Shown here: positions 1-8,049 of the stretch, one piece after another
Position numbering within the stretch: the first letter of the stretch is position 1
How the letters are laid out: every line of letters starts with the position of its first letter
Assembly (NCBI RefSeq): GCF_029211185.1
Contig: NZ_JARGDO010000018.1
Coordinates: forward strand, 1-64,000
DNA length: 64,000 bases
DNA from: Tessaracoccus caeni
GTDB lineage: Bacteria; Actinomycetota; Actinomycetes; Propionibacteriales; Propionibacteriaceae
Direction: 5' to 3'
Notes under the pieces: generated by a model
What the model was told of the DNA's origin: nothing
Database searches by the model: none
What the model saw: the letters and a program-made list of their open reading frames with translations, nothing else
Program-made: the position numbers and the translations under genes

Positions 1-45
1 GTGTTCGGGGATCAGCGCGGCGAACTGGTCCCATAGCGGGTTCAT
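1..45 (-). CDS. N-terminal fragment of a possible IS5-type transposase (runs off left edge)
   Basis: The first 45 bases read on the minus strand give an ATG followed by NPLWDQFAALIPEH, open to the window edge. A start of this shape (W-x-x-F/L-x-x-LIP) resembles the beginning of IS5-family transposases. Only 15 residues are visible, so this is a weak family guess and it may be another protein. Confidence 0.25.
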   Translation of the reverse strand, partial: MNPLWDQFAALIPEH

Positions 46-165
46 GATGAAAGATGGCAGTGCAGGCACGAGTACCTCGGGGAAGAAGCGGCGTCAGATA
101 CCACCTCTCCTACCGAGACTCGTGCCTACCTGCGGAATCTCTTAGACGGAGCTGCCGGTGGCAGG

Positions 166-1407
166 ATGGTATTCGTGCCCGACAACTCGCACCACGGTTT
201 CTCCTGGGTCGCGTCCCGCGACGCCGTCCAGAAGGCGACGCTCCGCGCGTTCGACCTCAGCGAGCGCACCGCGAAGGCCGGATGGCGTCTGAGCGAACGC
301 ACGGCAAAGGCGGGCTGGAGGCTCAGCGAGCGCACCGCGCGCGCCGGCTGGCGTTCTCAGGTGAAGCGCGTGCGTCGCTGGCGCTCCCGGCTGTTCATGA
401 TTCTGCAGGTCTCGCTTGCCGCCGGCCTCGCGTGGTGGTTCGCGCGCACCGTCGTCGGGCATCCCGCGCCGTTCCTGGCCACGGTCGGCGCGATCGTGTG
501 TCTCGGCGCCTCTTTCGGGCAGCGGCTCGGGCGTGTCGTCGAACTCGCGATCGGCGTCACCATCGGCGTGGGACTCGGGGATCTGTTCCTCAGCGTGGTC
601 GGCACGGGCGTGTGGCAGGTGATGCTGGCGGTGGCCGTCGCGATGTCGGTGAGCACCTGGGTGGACGGCCGAGGCCTGATGGTCACGCAAGCTGCCGTGC
701 AAGCGGCCGCCGTGATGACGGTGATGCCGGGGCAGGGCGCCCAGTTCAATCGCTGGATCGACGCGCTGATCGGCTGTGCCGTCGCGGTGCTCTTCGCCAC
801 CGTCGCGCCGCTCACTCCGATCGACAAGCCGAGACTGATCGCCGCCTCCGTGCTGCACAACGCCACCCAGACGTTGCGAGCCCTTTCGTCGGCCATCCGC
901 GCTGGTGATCACGACGCCACCGAGGAGGTGCTCGCCAGGGCACGAGGCACGGAGGATGAACTCCAGCAGCTCTTGGAAGCCGCTCAGGAGGGGGTCGCCG
1001 TCGTACGCACCTCGCCGTTCTTGCGCCGTCACAAACAGCAGGCGGTGCAGATCGCCGACCTCACCGTTCCCCTCGACCACTTCATGCGGAACCTCCGGGT
1101 GCTCGCGCGGCGCGGTGTGGTGAGCGTCTATCACCACGAGAACGTGCCACCGGAGTACCTGCAACTGATCGACGACCTCGCCCAGCTCACCGACGAATGC
1201 GCCGCCGAGCTGTTCGCCCGTCGCATCCCCGCCCGGATGATCGAGCCGCTCACTGAACTCGGCCGACGCTGCTCCGAGGCGCCCGTCTATGCGACGATCT
1301 CCCCGACCGTGCTGCTGGCCCAGGTGCGCTCGATGGTGATCGACCTGCTGGAACTCTGCGGCCTCGACCCCGCTGATGCCCGCGAGGCCGTGCCGTACCA
1401 CGACTGA
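166..1407 (+). CDS. FUSC-family (aromatic acid exporter-like) inner-membrane protein
   Basis: This 413-residue protein has about six hydrophobic segments between residues 77 and 213 (for example LFMILQVSLAAGLAWWF and the stretches near 102-115, 123-144, 148-165, 170-187 and 197-213). A soluble helical C-terminal half of about 190 residues follows. That is the layout of FUSC/ArAE proteins, which are proposed to export aromatic or other organic acids. Residues 31-63 are three tandem copies of an 11-residue unit, LSERTAKAGWR, encoded by a 33-bp DNA repeat; I know of no such repeat in the family. The ATG has no strong ribosome site, so the repeat-bearing N-terminus could be partly untranslated. 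No partner gene is adjacent. The substrate is unknown. Confidence 0.8.
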   Translation: MVFVPDNSHHGFSWVASRDAVQKATLRAFDLSERTAKAGWRLSERTAKAGWRLSERTARAGWRSQVKRVRRWRSRLFMILQVSLAAGLAWWFARTVVGHPAPFLATVGAIVCLGASFGQRLGRVVELAIGVTIGVGLGDLFLSVVGTGVWQVMLAVAVAMSVSTWVDGRGLMVTQAAVQAAAVMTVMPGQGAQFNRWIDALIGCAVAVLFATVAPLTPIDKPRLIAASVLHNATQTLRALSSAIRAGDHDATEEVLARARGTEDELQQLLEAAQEGVAVVRTSPFLRRHKQQAVQIADLTVPLDHFMRNLRVLARRGVVSVYHHENVPPEYLQLIDDLAQLTDECAAELFARRIPARMIEPLTELGRRCSEAPVYATISPTVLLAQVRSMVIDLLELCGLDPADAREAVPYHD

Positions 1408-1438
1408 GCCGCATGGTGGACGGCGGGCGCGACGCCCA

Positions 1439-1500
1439 GACGTCCTTAACCGCTTGCTAAACCACCGAAGTCGGTGGTTTAGCAAGCGGTTAAGGACGTC
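1439..1500. repeat. 62-bp near-complete palindrome (30-bp perfect arms)
   Basis: Bases 1439-1468 are the exact reverse complement of 1471-1500, leaving a 2-nt centre. The arms begin GACGTCCTTAACC. The element lies 31 bp after the FUSC stop and 59 bp before a tRNA gene. It could be a terminator hairpin for the upstream gene, although no T-tract follows, or a REP-like or cruciform-forming element. Confidence 0.85.
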
Positions 1501-1559
1501 AAGACTGCGTGACGGCGGCGCCGGAGGCTGCCACATCTCCGCTAAGCTGGCTCCGCGTC

Positions 1560-1633
1560 GGGGCGTTAGCTCAGCCGGTTAGAGCAAGGGACTCATAATC
1601 CCTGGGTCGCGGGTTCGAGCCCCGCACGCCCCA
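1560..1633 (+). tRNA. tRNA with anticodon CAT (Met, or Ile2 if lysidine-modified)
   Basis: The acceptor arm GGGGCGT pairs with ACGCCCC and the discriminator base is A. The D-loop sequence TAGCTCAGCCGGTTAGAGC is standard. The anticodon stem AGGGA/TCCCT holds the loop CTCATAA, giving anticodon CAT. The T-arm contains GGTTCGAGCCC. The 3' end is followed by CCT, so CCA is only partly encoded. CAT can be elongator Met or Ile2; the two cannot be told apart with certainty here. Confidence 0.95.
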
Positions 1634-1634
1634 C

Positions 1635-2042
1635 CTACAGCACGAGGCCCTTGCGCAGCAGCGCATTGCCGTACTTGCGGGTCTCGCCCGTGCGGACCAC
1701 GAGGAACGCCTTCTCTGCGATGTCGTAGTACTCGAACCGGTCGACGAAGCGGGTGCCCTCCTCCGTGACGCCCGCGGCGTCCATCAGTTCGCGCTGGACG
1801 TCGAGCACCGTTCCGTCGGCCGACGTCATCAGGTCGAGTCCAGGGGCGTCGTCGAGCGGGATCACGGTTCGGATCGCGGCCAGCACCTGTGGGGTCGTCG
1901 TGCCGGGCAGGGTCACGAGCCGGGTCGCCACCCGGGCGGCAGGGAAGTGGGCGTCGGCGATGACGACGCCGTCAGAGTGGCCCATGGCGTCGAGGTGCCA
2001 GAGCAGCTCGCCGGTGAGCAGGGGGTCGATTCCGGTCAGCAT
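1635..2042 (-). CDS. fucU: L-fucose mutarotase (RbsD/FucU family)
   Basis: This 135-residue protein begins [23 protein letters not shown] and contains IADAHFPA, hallmarks of the FucU/RbsD pyranase-mutarotase family. The C-terminus (FLVVRTGETRKYGNALLRKG) is also typical. The family interconverts alpha and beta anomers of L-fucose so that the dehydrogenase is fed with the right one. The ATG lies behind AAAGGA and overlaps the end of the upstream aldo/keto reductase gene by 7 bp. It is therefore the third cistron of the fuconate dehydratase operon, which supports fucose over ribose as substrate. The stop lies directly next to the tRNA gene. Confidence 0.85.
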   Translation of the reverse strand: MLTGIDPLLTGELLWHLDAMGHSDGVVIADAHFPAARVATRLVTLPGTTTPQVLAAIRTVIPLDDAPGLDLMTSADGTVLDVQRELMDAAGVTEEGTRFVDRFEYYDIAEKAFLVVRTGETRKYGNALLRKGLVL

Positions 2043-3067
2043 GAGGATCCTTTCGGGTCGTCGGCGCGAGGGATCAGGCCGCGATCGGCCAGGTCATGCC
2101 ACAGCGCGTCCGGGACAGGTTGGGCCATCCAGTCGGCGCTCTGCCGGACCTGCGACGGCCGGCTGCCGCCGACCACCACCGAGCGCACGACCGGCTCGCG
2201 CAACGTGAACTGGACGGCCGCCGCCGGCAACGGAACGCCGTGGGCGTCGCACACCGCGACGATCGCCGACAGCCGTTCCCACAGTTCGTCGGGCAGGCGC
2301 CCGTACTCGTAGCGGCCGTCGCGTTGGGGGCGCGGGTTGGCGAGCAGCCCCGAGTTGAACACGGACGCCGCGACGACGTCGGTGCCCGTCGCCTGACAGG
2401 CCGGCAGGGTGTCCAGCGCTGCTGGCTGTTCGAGCAGCGTGTAGCGGCCGGCGATCATGATGACGTCGAGGTCGGCGCCGTCGACGGCCGCGGTGAGCGC
2501 GCTGCTCACCATCGAGCCCACGCCGACGGCGTCCACGAGACGCTCGCCGCGCAGAACCTCGAGGGCTGGCAGCGCTTCGGCGAGCGCGAGGTCGAGGTGG
2601 TGACGTTCAGGGTCGTGCAGGTAGGCGATATCGACGCGGTCGAGCCCCATGCGTTCCAGCGAGTCGGCCAGGGAGGTGCGGATGCCGTCCTCGGTGAAGT
2701 CCCATACGCGCTGGACGTCGGTGCGCACGTGGAAGTCGTTGGCCAGATCGAGTCCACCGTCGTCGTCGGGGTTCGGCCGGATGAGGCGCCCGACCTTGGT
2801 GGACAGCACGTACTCGGCCCGCGGCTTGGTGCGCAGGAACGCGCCGAGCCGCCGCTCGGACAACCCGAGCCCGTAGTGGGGCGCCGTGTCGTAGTAGCGG
2901 ACGCCGGCGTCCCAGGCGGCGTCCAGGATGGCCCACGCTTCGTCGTCGGTGAGTGGCCGGTGCAGGTTGCCGAGGTTCGCCGCGCCGTAGCCGAGCGGCG
3001 TGAGCGGTGGCGTGGCGGCCGGTCGTGCAGCGGCGGCCTGATCGCCATGGGGCCCGGTCTCAGGCAT
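2036..3067 (-). CDS. Aldo/keto reductase, probable L-fucose (D-threo-aldose) dehydrogenase
   Basis: This 343-residue TIM-barrel oxidoreductase shows the AKR signature: [17 protein letters not shown] with the catalytic Asp and Tyr, STKVG with the catalytic Lys, and [11 protein letters not shown] with the His. [12 protein letters not shown] near the end lies in the NAD(P)-binding region. Members closest to D-threo-aldose 1-dehydrogenase oxidise L-fucose to L-fucono-1,5-lactone. The assignment to fucose rests mainly on context: it lies between fuconate dehydratase (8-bp overlap upstream) and fucose mutarotase (7-bp overlap downstream). About 20 residues before [13 protein letters not shown] are low complexity, so a later start is possible. 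Confidence 0.82.
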   Translation of the reverse strand: MPETGPHGDQAAAARPAATPPLTPLGYGAANLGNLHRPLTDDEAWAILDAAWDAGVRYYDTAPHYGLGLSERRLGAFLRTKPRAEYVLSTKVGRLIRPNPDDDGGLDLANDFHVRTDVQRVWDFTEDGIRTSLADSLERMGLDRVDIAYLHDPERHHLDLALAEALPALEVLRGERLVDAVGVGSMVSSALTAAVDGADLDVIMIAGRYTLLEQPAALDTLPACQATGTDVVAASVFNSGLLANPRPQRDGRYEYGRLPDELWERLSAIVAVCDAHGVPLPAAAVQFTLREPVVRSVVVGGSRPSQVRQSADWMAQPVPDALWHDLADRGLIPRADDPKGSSC

Positions 3068-4355
3068 GGACGTGCTCCCCTCGCCACCGGTAGGTCTCGC
3101 GACTCTCGGCCTTCATCTCCATGCCGGCGCCCGGCGCGAGCGGCGGATGGTAGGCACCGCCACGGATGTCGGTGGGGACGATGAAGTGCTCATGCAGATG
3201 GTCGACGTACTCGATCAGCCGCCCGTCGCGCGTGCCGCTCACCGCGATGAAGTCGAACATGGCCAGGTGCTGCACCGCCTCACACAACCCGACCCCTCCC
3301 GCGTGCGGGCACACGGGGACGCCGAACTTGGCCGCCAGCAGCAGGATCGCGATGTTCTCGTTGACCCCCGCGACGCGCACGGCGTCGATCTGCAGGACGC
3401 CGATGGCCTCGGCCTGCAACAGCTGCTTGACCATGACCCGGTTGTGAGCGTGCTCGCCGGTCGACACCCGGGTGGGGGCGATGGCCTGCGCGATCTGCCG
3501 GTGGCCGAGCACGTCGTCGGGGCTCGTCGGCTCCTCGACCCACGCAAGGTCGAACTCCGCGAGCGCGCCAATCCAGGCGATGGCCTCGTCGGGTTCCCAA
3601 CGCTGGTTGGCATCGACTGCGATGGCGATGTCCGGACCCACGACCGCCCGGGCGGTGCGCAGCCGGCGGAGGTCGTCGTCGAGATCGGCGCCGACCTTGA
3701 GCTTGATCTGGGCGAAGCCGTCGGCCACCGCCTCGCGGCACAGCCGGGTGAGCTTCTCGTCGGAATAGCCGAGCCATCCCGGGCTCGTGGTGTACGCGGG
3801 GTACCCGGACGCCAGCAGCGCCTGCTCGCGCTCACGGCGTCCGGGCTCGGCCGTGCGAAGGAGCTCGAGCGCCTCGTCGCGGGTGAGGGCGTTGGTGAGG
3901 TAGCGGAAGTCGACGAGGTCGACCAGTTCTTCAGGGGTCAGCCGGGCGAGCAGTTGCCACAGCGGCAGGCCGGCGCGCTTGGCCTTGATGTCCCACAGCG
4001 CGTTGATCGCCGCGCCGATGGCCATGTGCATGACGCCCTTCTCGGGGCCGAGCCAGCGCAACTGCGAGTCGCCGGTGAGCCAGCGGTTCGTCTCCCCCAT
4101 GTCGTCGAGCAACGGCTCAAGTTCGCGTCCGACGAGGTGGCCGGTGAGGACGTCGATCGCGGCCACCTGGACGTCGTTACCCCGGCCGATCGTGAACACG
4201 AACGCGTGGCCTTCGATGCCGTCGTCGGCGTCGGTGAGGATGCGCAGGTAGGCGGCCGAGTAATCGGGGTCGGGGTTCATCGCGTCGGAGCCGTCGAGAC
4301 TCAGTGACGTCGGAAAGCGGATATCGGCGGTGTCGAGCGCGACGATGCGGGTCAC
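3060..4355 (-). CDS. L-fuconate dehydratase (enolase superfamily)
   Basis: This protein of about 431 residues has the mandelate racemase/enolase fold. An N-terminal capping domain is followed by a barrel with the KLKVG lysine motif, metal ligands in [19 protein letters not shown] and STGEH, and the catalytic His in [32 protein letters not shown] at the N-terminus is characteristic of L-fuconate dehydratase, which makes 2-keto-3-deoxy-L-fuconate. I chose GTG at 4355 because CAGGAG lies 6 nt upstream and the family homology starts there; a GTG at 4394 would add 13 unlikely residues overlapping the promoter. It is the first gene of a three-gene minus-strand operon, divergent from the hydrolase/dehydrogenase operon. 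Confidence 0.9.
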   Translation of the reverse strand: MTRIVALDTADIRFPTSLSLDGSDAMNPDPDYSAAYLRILTDADDGIEGHAFVFTIGRGNDVQVAAIDVLTGHLVGRELEPLLDDMGETNRWLTGDSQLRWLGPEKGVMHMAIGAAINALWDIKAKRAGLPLWQLLARLTPEELVDLVDFRYLTNALTRDEALELLRTAEPGRREREQALLASGYPAYTTSPGWLGYSDEKLTRLCREAVADGFAQIKLKVGADLDDDLRRLRTARAVVGPDIAIAVDANQRWEPDEAIAWIGALAEFDLAWVEEPTSPDDVLGHRQIAQAIAPTRVSTGEHAHNRVMVKQLLQAEAIGVLQIDAVRVAGVNENIAILLLAAKFGVPVCPHAGGVGLCEAVQHLAMFDFIAVSGTRDGRLIEYVDHLHEHFIVPTDIRGGAYHPPLAPGAGMEMKAESRETYRWRGEHVHA

Positions 4356-4398
4356 GGGCCACTCCTGGGTCGGGCCACGGGTTGGACCTTTCACAGGG

Positions 4399-4424
4399 TA
4401 AACATCGGATGTTTATACTGTCAA
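4399..4424. promoter_or_regulatory. Divergent promoter with 17-bp palindromic operator (FadR/GntR-like half-sites)
   Basis: Bases 4399-4415 are a perfect palindrome, TAAACATC-G-GATGTTTA, resembling operators of FadR/FCD-type GntR repressors. On the minus strand a consensus TTGACA (4424-4419) sits 16-17 bp before a TTTACC-like -10, so the operator fills the spacer of the dehydratase promoter. On the plus strand TATACT (4414-4419) could be the -10 of the hydrolase operon. One repressor could shut both directions. No GntR gene is visible in the window. Confidence 0.75.
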
Positions 4425-4482
4425 CGGCCGGTGGGGCGCTCGCGGACGAGCCTCCCGCACCGGCCCCGACCCAAGGAGAAAC

Positions 4483-5337
4483 ATGAAGTTCGCGCGTCTC
4501 GGCCCGCTCGGGGAAGAGATCCCGGTCGTCCTCGATGGTGACCGTCACCTCGATCTACGGCCGCTCACCGCCGACATCGACGGAGCCTTCCTCGCCGACG
4601 ACCCGGTCGGACGCACCCGAGCGGCCCTGGCCGAGGGTGTGCTCCCCGAACTGACCCACGCGGATGTCTCGCGCGTCGGCTCTCCGATCGCCCGGCCGAG
4701 CGCGGTGATCTGCATCGGTATGAACTACGCGGCGCACGCGGCCGAGTCCGGCTCCGCGCCGCCCGAGGTTCCGATCATGTTCCTCAAGACGCCCAACACC
4801 GTGGCGGGTCCCTACGACGATGTCGAGATCCCCCGCGGCAGCGAGAAGACCGACTGGGAGGTGGAACTCGGCGTCGTGATCGGACGCCGGGCGTCGTACC
4901 TCGACTCCCCCGCAGAGGCCGGCGCTCACATCGCGGGCTTCGTGCTCGCCAACGACGTCTCCGAGCGTTCGTTCCAGCTGGAGATCTCCGGCGGACAGTG
5001 GTCGAAGGGCAAGTGCGCTCCGGGCTTCAACCCCACCGGGCCCTGGCTCGTCACGCCTGACGAGGTCGACCACGCGAATCTGCGGCTGCGGAGCTTCGTC
5101 AACGGCGAACCCCGCCAGGACTCCACCACCGACGACCTGATCTTCAGCGTCGAGGAACTGATCTACCGGCTCTCGCAGTACGTCGCCCTCGAACCCGGCG
5201 ACCTGCTGCTCACCGGTACGCCCCAAGGCGTCGCGCTCTCCGGTCGCTTCCCCTACTTGAAGGACGGCGACGTGGTAGAAGTCGAGATCGACGGCCTCGG
5301 CCGCCAGCGCCAGACGTTCCGCGCGTGGAAGGCCTAG
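4483..5337 (+). CDS. Fumarylacetoacetate hydrolase-family protein (probable 2,4-diketo-3-deoxy-L-fuconate hydrolase)
   Basis: This 284-residue FAH-family enzyme has a short N-terminal domain and the conserved FAH core: GMNYAAHAAESG, metal-binding DWEVELGVVIGR, NDVSERSFQ, the glycine- and lysine-rich KGKCAPGFNPTGPWLV, and TGTPQGV. In the non-phosphorylating fucose route this family cleaves 2,4-diketo-3-deoxy-L-fuconate to pyruvate and L-lactate. The ATG follows AAGGAG with good spacing. It starts the plus-strand operon opposite fuconate dehydratase, and the next gene (SDR) begins 2 bp after its stop. Substrate assignment is by context; the fold and hydrolase activity are well supported. Confidence 0.88.
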   Translation: MKFARLGPLGEEIPVVLDGDRHLDLRPLTADIDGAFLADDPVGRTRAALAEGVLPELTHADVSRVGSPIARPSAVICIGMNYAAHAAESGSAPPEVPIMFLKTPNTVAGPYDDVEIPRGSEKTDWEVELGVVIGRRASYLDSPAEAGAHIAGFVLANDVSERSFQLEISGGQWSKGKCAPGFNPTGPWLVTPDEVDHANLRLRSFVNGEPRQDSTTDDLIFSVEELIYRLSQYVALEPGDLLLTGTPQGVALSGRFPYLKDGDVVEVEIDGLGRQRQTFRAWKA

Positions 5338-5339
5338 CG

Positions 5340-6092
5340 ATGAGCGGCGAGTTCGACGGGCTGGTCGCCATCGTGACCGGTGGGGCGTCCGGCATCGGCG
5401 CCGCGATCGCGCGGCATCTGGCTGACGCGGGCGCCGAGGTGGCCGTGCTCGACCTCAACGCGGACGCCGCCGACGACCGCTTCTTCGCCGTCACCACCGA
5501 CGTCGACGATCGCGCGAGCGTGAACGCCGCGGTGGCGTCCGTCGCCGAACGGTTCGGCCGCATCGACATCGTCGTCAACAACGCGGGCATCGGCTCCGTG
5601 GGCGACATCGCGGCCAACGACGACGCCGAATGGGCGCGGGTATTCTCCGTCAACGTCACCAGCATCGCCCGGGTGACCACCGCGGCCCTCCCCTGGCTAC
5701 GCCGATCGCCGGCGGCCGCCGTGTGCAACACCTCGTCGATCGCCGCCACCGTCGGACTCCAGCAACGCACGCTGTACAGCGCATCGAAGGGCGCCGTGCT
5801 GTCGCTCACCCGCGCCATGGCCGCCGACCACCTGCGCGAGGGAATCCGGGTCAACGCCGTCAACCCCGGTACCGCTGACACCCCGTGGGTCGGCCGACTC
5901 CTCGCGGCCGCTGCCGATCCGGACGCCGAACGCGCCGCTCTCGAAGCCCGCCAGCCCCACGGACGCCTGGTCTCTCCGGACGAAGTCGCAGCCGCCGTGC
6001 GCTACCTCGTCAGCCCGAGTGCCAGTTCGACGACCGGAAGCTACATCGAGGTCGACGGCGGCATGGTGCCGCTGCGGGTCCGTCCGACGTAG
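5340..6092 (+). CDS. SDR oxidoreductase, probable 2-keto-3-deoxy-L-fuconate dehydrogenase
   Basis: This 250-residue classical short-chain dehydrogenase has TGGASGIGAA for NAD(P) binding at the N-terminus, NNAG near residue 80, the catalytic Ser in NTSSIAATVG, YSASK (YxxxK) and the C-terminal TGSYIEVDGG. An acidic residue after the second strand (VLDLN) favours NAD. The ATG at 5340 follows the upstream stop by 2 bp; an in-frame GTG at 5325 would overlap the hydrolase gene and lacks family homology. Its place after the FAH hydrolase gene suggests it oxidises 2-keto-3-deoxy-L-fuconate to the diketo acid, the substrate of that hydrolase. Confidence 0.85.
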   Translation: MSGEFDGLVAIVTGGASGIGAAIARHLADAGAEVAVLDLNADAADDRFFAVTTDVDDRASVNAAVASVAERFGRIDIVVNNAGIGSVGDIAANDDAEWARVFSVNVTSIARVTTAALPWLRRSPAAAVCNTSSIAATVGLQQRTLYSASKGAVLSLTRAMAADHLREGIRVNAVNPGTADTPWVGRLLAAAADPDAERAALEARQPHGRLVSPDEVAAAVRYLVSPSASSTTGSYIEVDGGMVPLRVRPT

Positions 6093-6151
6093 AGGTTCAC
6101 TCTCGGACTCAGAACGACGATGCGTGAGTCTGCTGCTCTCGCGTCGTCTCG

Positions 6152-6979
6152 TTATGCCAGCTGGTAACTGCGTTCGGCGTTGGTCCAGAAGACCGCGTCG
6201 GCGTGGTCCGGGGCCGTTGTGTCGATCCACTGGCGGACGAACTTCTCCCAGTCCGCGTACGGCCACGAGACCGGCCAGTCGCCGCCGAACAGCAGGCGGT
6301 CGGGGCCGAACGCATCGAGGGCGGCGTCCAGGAACGGAGTCACACGCTCTGGCGTCCAGCCGTCGCCCGCTTCGGCGGGGAGGCCGGAGAGCTTGCAGGT
6401 GACGTGGGGACGCTCGGCCAGGGCGCGGAGGTCGCGAAGCCAGGTCGCGCTCGGCGCGTCTGAGACGTCCGGCTTGCCGAGGTGGTCGAGGACGATCCGA
6501 AGTTCGGGAACGGCATCGGCCAGGGCGATCACCTCGGGCAGTTGGTGGTGCCGCACGCACGCGTCGAAGGTGTAGCCGGCTTGGGCCACCAGCCGGGCAG
6601 CGGCGACGAAGCCGTCCGAGCTCGCGAACCCCGGAGCCTCGTCCTGGATCAACCGTCGGACGCCGACCACCAGGGGCCGTTCGGCGAGGGCCGCGAGCTC
6701 GTCCTGGACGCCGCCCCGGTCCTCCATCGCCAACCGCGCCACGATGCCCCTGACTCCAAGGTCAGGCGCCAGCCCCGACACCCAGTCGACCTCCGCCAGC
6801 GAGTCCCCCACCACGCACTCGGCCTGAACGAACACGCACGCCCGCTCGGCCGCGCCCGCCTCGGCTTCGGCGTCCCGTCTCTCCGCCACCCCGAAGCGGC
6901 GAGCCAGCCGTCCGTCGAGCCAGTCGTAGCGCAGCACGGACGGATCCCACAGATGAACATGACTATCGAGGACGCGCAT
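6152..6979 (-). CDS. Amidohydrolase 2 family protein, probable L-fuconolactonase
   Basis: This 275-residue metal-dependent hydrolase of the COG3618 type begins MRVLDSHVHLWDP, the usual start with the HxH motif. It later shows GVRGIVARL, DHLGKPD and FGGDWPVS with the conserved Asp. The family hydrolyses L-fuconolactone (also rhamnono- or other sugar lactones) to the acid. The open frame extends 35 codons upstream, but homology starts at the ATG at 6979. It is convergent with the fucose SDR gene and has its own upstream region, completing the pathway between fucose dehydrogenase and fuconate dehydratase. Confidence 0.85.
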   Translation of the reverse strand: MRVLDSHVHLWDPSVLRYDWLDGRLARRFGVAERRDAEAEAGAAERACVFVQAECVVGDSLAEVDWVSGLAPDLGVRGIVARLAMEDRGGVQDELAALAERPLVVGVRRLIQDEAPGFASSDGFVAAARLVAQAGYTFDACVRHHQLPEVIALADAVPELRIVLDHLGKPDVSDAPSATWLRDLRALAERPHVTCKLSGLPAEAGDGWTPERVTPFLDAALDAFGPDRLLFGGDWPVSWPYADWEKFVRQWIDTTAPDHADAVFWTNAERSYQLA

Positions 6980-7276
6980 GGTGCCATTGTCGCGGCAAAC
7001 TGGCTGAGCCGCACCGCCTCTGAACATCCGCAGGACGCCGGCACGGCGGGGCGAGTTGAGTGATTCGTCCAGGCGACGCGACACCGCGCATGGGAGGTTA
7101 GGGGCCGCGCACCAGCAGTCAGAAGCCCTTCACGCGCCGGAATCCCACGCCAGTACCGCCTTCACCAAGGCCCCCCGCCGCAGCAGCACCCAGCATCGTG
7201 CAATAGGCCGCGCCAAGAGGCCGGCTTCACCGCCCGAACCACTCACCGTAGATCGGTCGAGCATCGAGCCTTCCAG
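6980..7276. other. Gene-free stretch of about 300 bp
   Basis: This must hold the promoter of the lactonase gene (minus strand). I see no convincing hairpin, repeat or short gene here; the apparent plus-strand reading frame is low complexity without a ribosome site. Confidence 0.5.
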
Positions 7277-7549
7277 TTACGCTGACGCGCTGTAGCGTTG
7301 GCGGGCGGCCTCACCGCTGGTGCCGATCGCCTCACCGACCTCACGCCAGGAGAGACGCTGTTCACGGGCTGCCCGCACCGCTTCGGCCAGGTCCTTTTCG
7401 GCGGCGTCACGTCGCCACGCGGCGAGCTTGACCGCCATCACAGGCGGTAGGGTTGCATCCTGGTCGCCGGGCTTCGGGTCGTAGTTCTCGAAGGCGTTGG
7501 CGAACTCGTCTGTACGAGCCTTGATGTCTTCAATAGAGCGTCGAGTCAT
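7277..7549 (-). CDS. Small helix-turn-helix protein, probable antitoxin
   Basis: This 90-residue protein ends with a clear helix-turn-helix (SWREVGEAIGTSGEAARQRYSASA, residues about 67-90) after a helical segment AAEKDLAEAVRAAREQ. It follows a 77-residue small protein by 6 bp on the same strand, the order expected of a toxin-first type II module in which the antitoxin binds DNA. A paralogue with the same C-terminal half lies at 26908-27165. No specific named family is assigned; the antitoxin role is inferred from size, HTH and pairing. Confidence 0.6.
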   Translation of the reverse strand: MTRRSIEDIKARTDEFANAFENYDPKPGDQDATLPPVMAVKLAAWRRDAAEKDLAEAVRAAREQRLSWREVGEAIGTSGEAARQRYSASA

Positions 7550-7555
7550 GATTGT

Positions 7556-7789
7556 TCACCTCAAATACTTGGTTCGGGCCGGGCGCATGGCGTGGGCGAT
7601 GGCGATAACACCGTGCCACTCGATCACACCGACCTCGATGAGGGTGCCGGTTTCATCGGGGCCGATGAACATGGTCATCGAGTCGTCTTGTACGAAGTGG
7701 CGGACAGGGAAACGGAGCGCGTGGAGCATCGCTTCATCCTTGACGCCGTGCCGGTTGGCGCTGGCGAGGATGATCGGGTCCGGCTCCAT
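7556..7789 (-). CDS. Small toxin-like protein (BrnT/DUF4258-like), first gene of a two-gene module
   Basis: This 77-residue protein reads MEPDPIILASANRHGV then LHALRFPVRHFVQDD, TMFIGPDETGTLIEVGV and ends AIAHAMRPARTKYL. The pattern His-x-AL-x-h-Gly-Pro-x-h-Leu-h-EV followed by a C-terminal MRPA/RxKYL resembles small BrnT/RelE-fold RNase-like toxins common in actinomycetes. The start codon is ATG. It is co-transcribed with the HTH protein at 7277-7549, 6 bp downstream. Toxicity has not been shown and the family resemblance is moderate. Confidence 0.55.
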   Translation of the reverse strand: MEPDPIILASANRHGVKDEAMLHALRFPVRHFVQDDSMTMFIGPDETGTLIEVGVIEWHGVIAIAHAMRPARTKYLR

Positions 7790-8049
7790 GTCACAAGGTT
7801 ACTTGCCACAAAGAAACTTGCCAAGCGCTACGTCCGTCGACATACCGTCCGGTGGGGCACTTGCCGGTTCACGAAGGTGTAGCGACGGCGGGGAACGGAA
7901 ATACTCAAGACGCATGTGCCGGCGCTGTTGGCCGTCACTGCGTCCCAGCCCACACCGCGGGTAAATTAGGGTTCAAGGCAGGATCAGTCCGACGGTGGTG
8001 TCGGCTCTACAGGCCGCTGATGATGTTCATTTTTCCCACGGAGGTGAGA

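Noticed and set aside
142..1536. Long minus-strand reading frame opposite the FUSC gene
   Set aside because: It is low-complexity Arg/His/Gly-rich sequence, a GC-rich shadow, and it runs through the palindrome.
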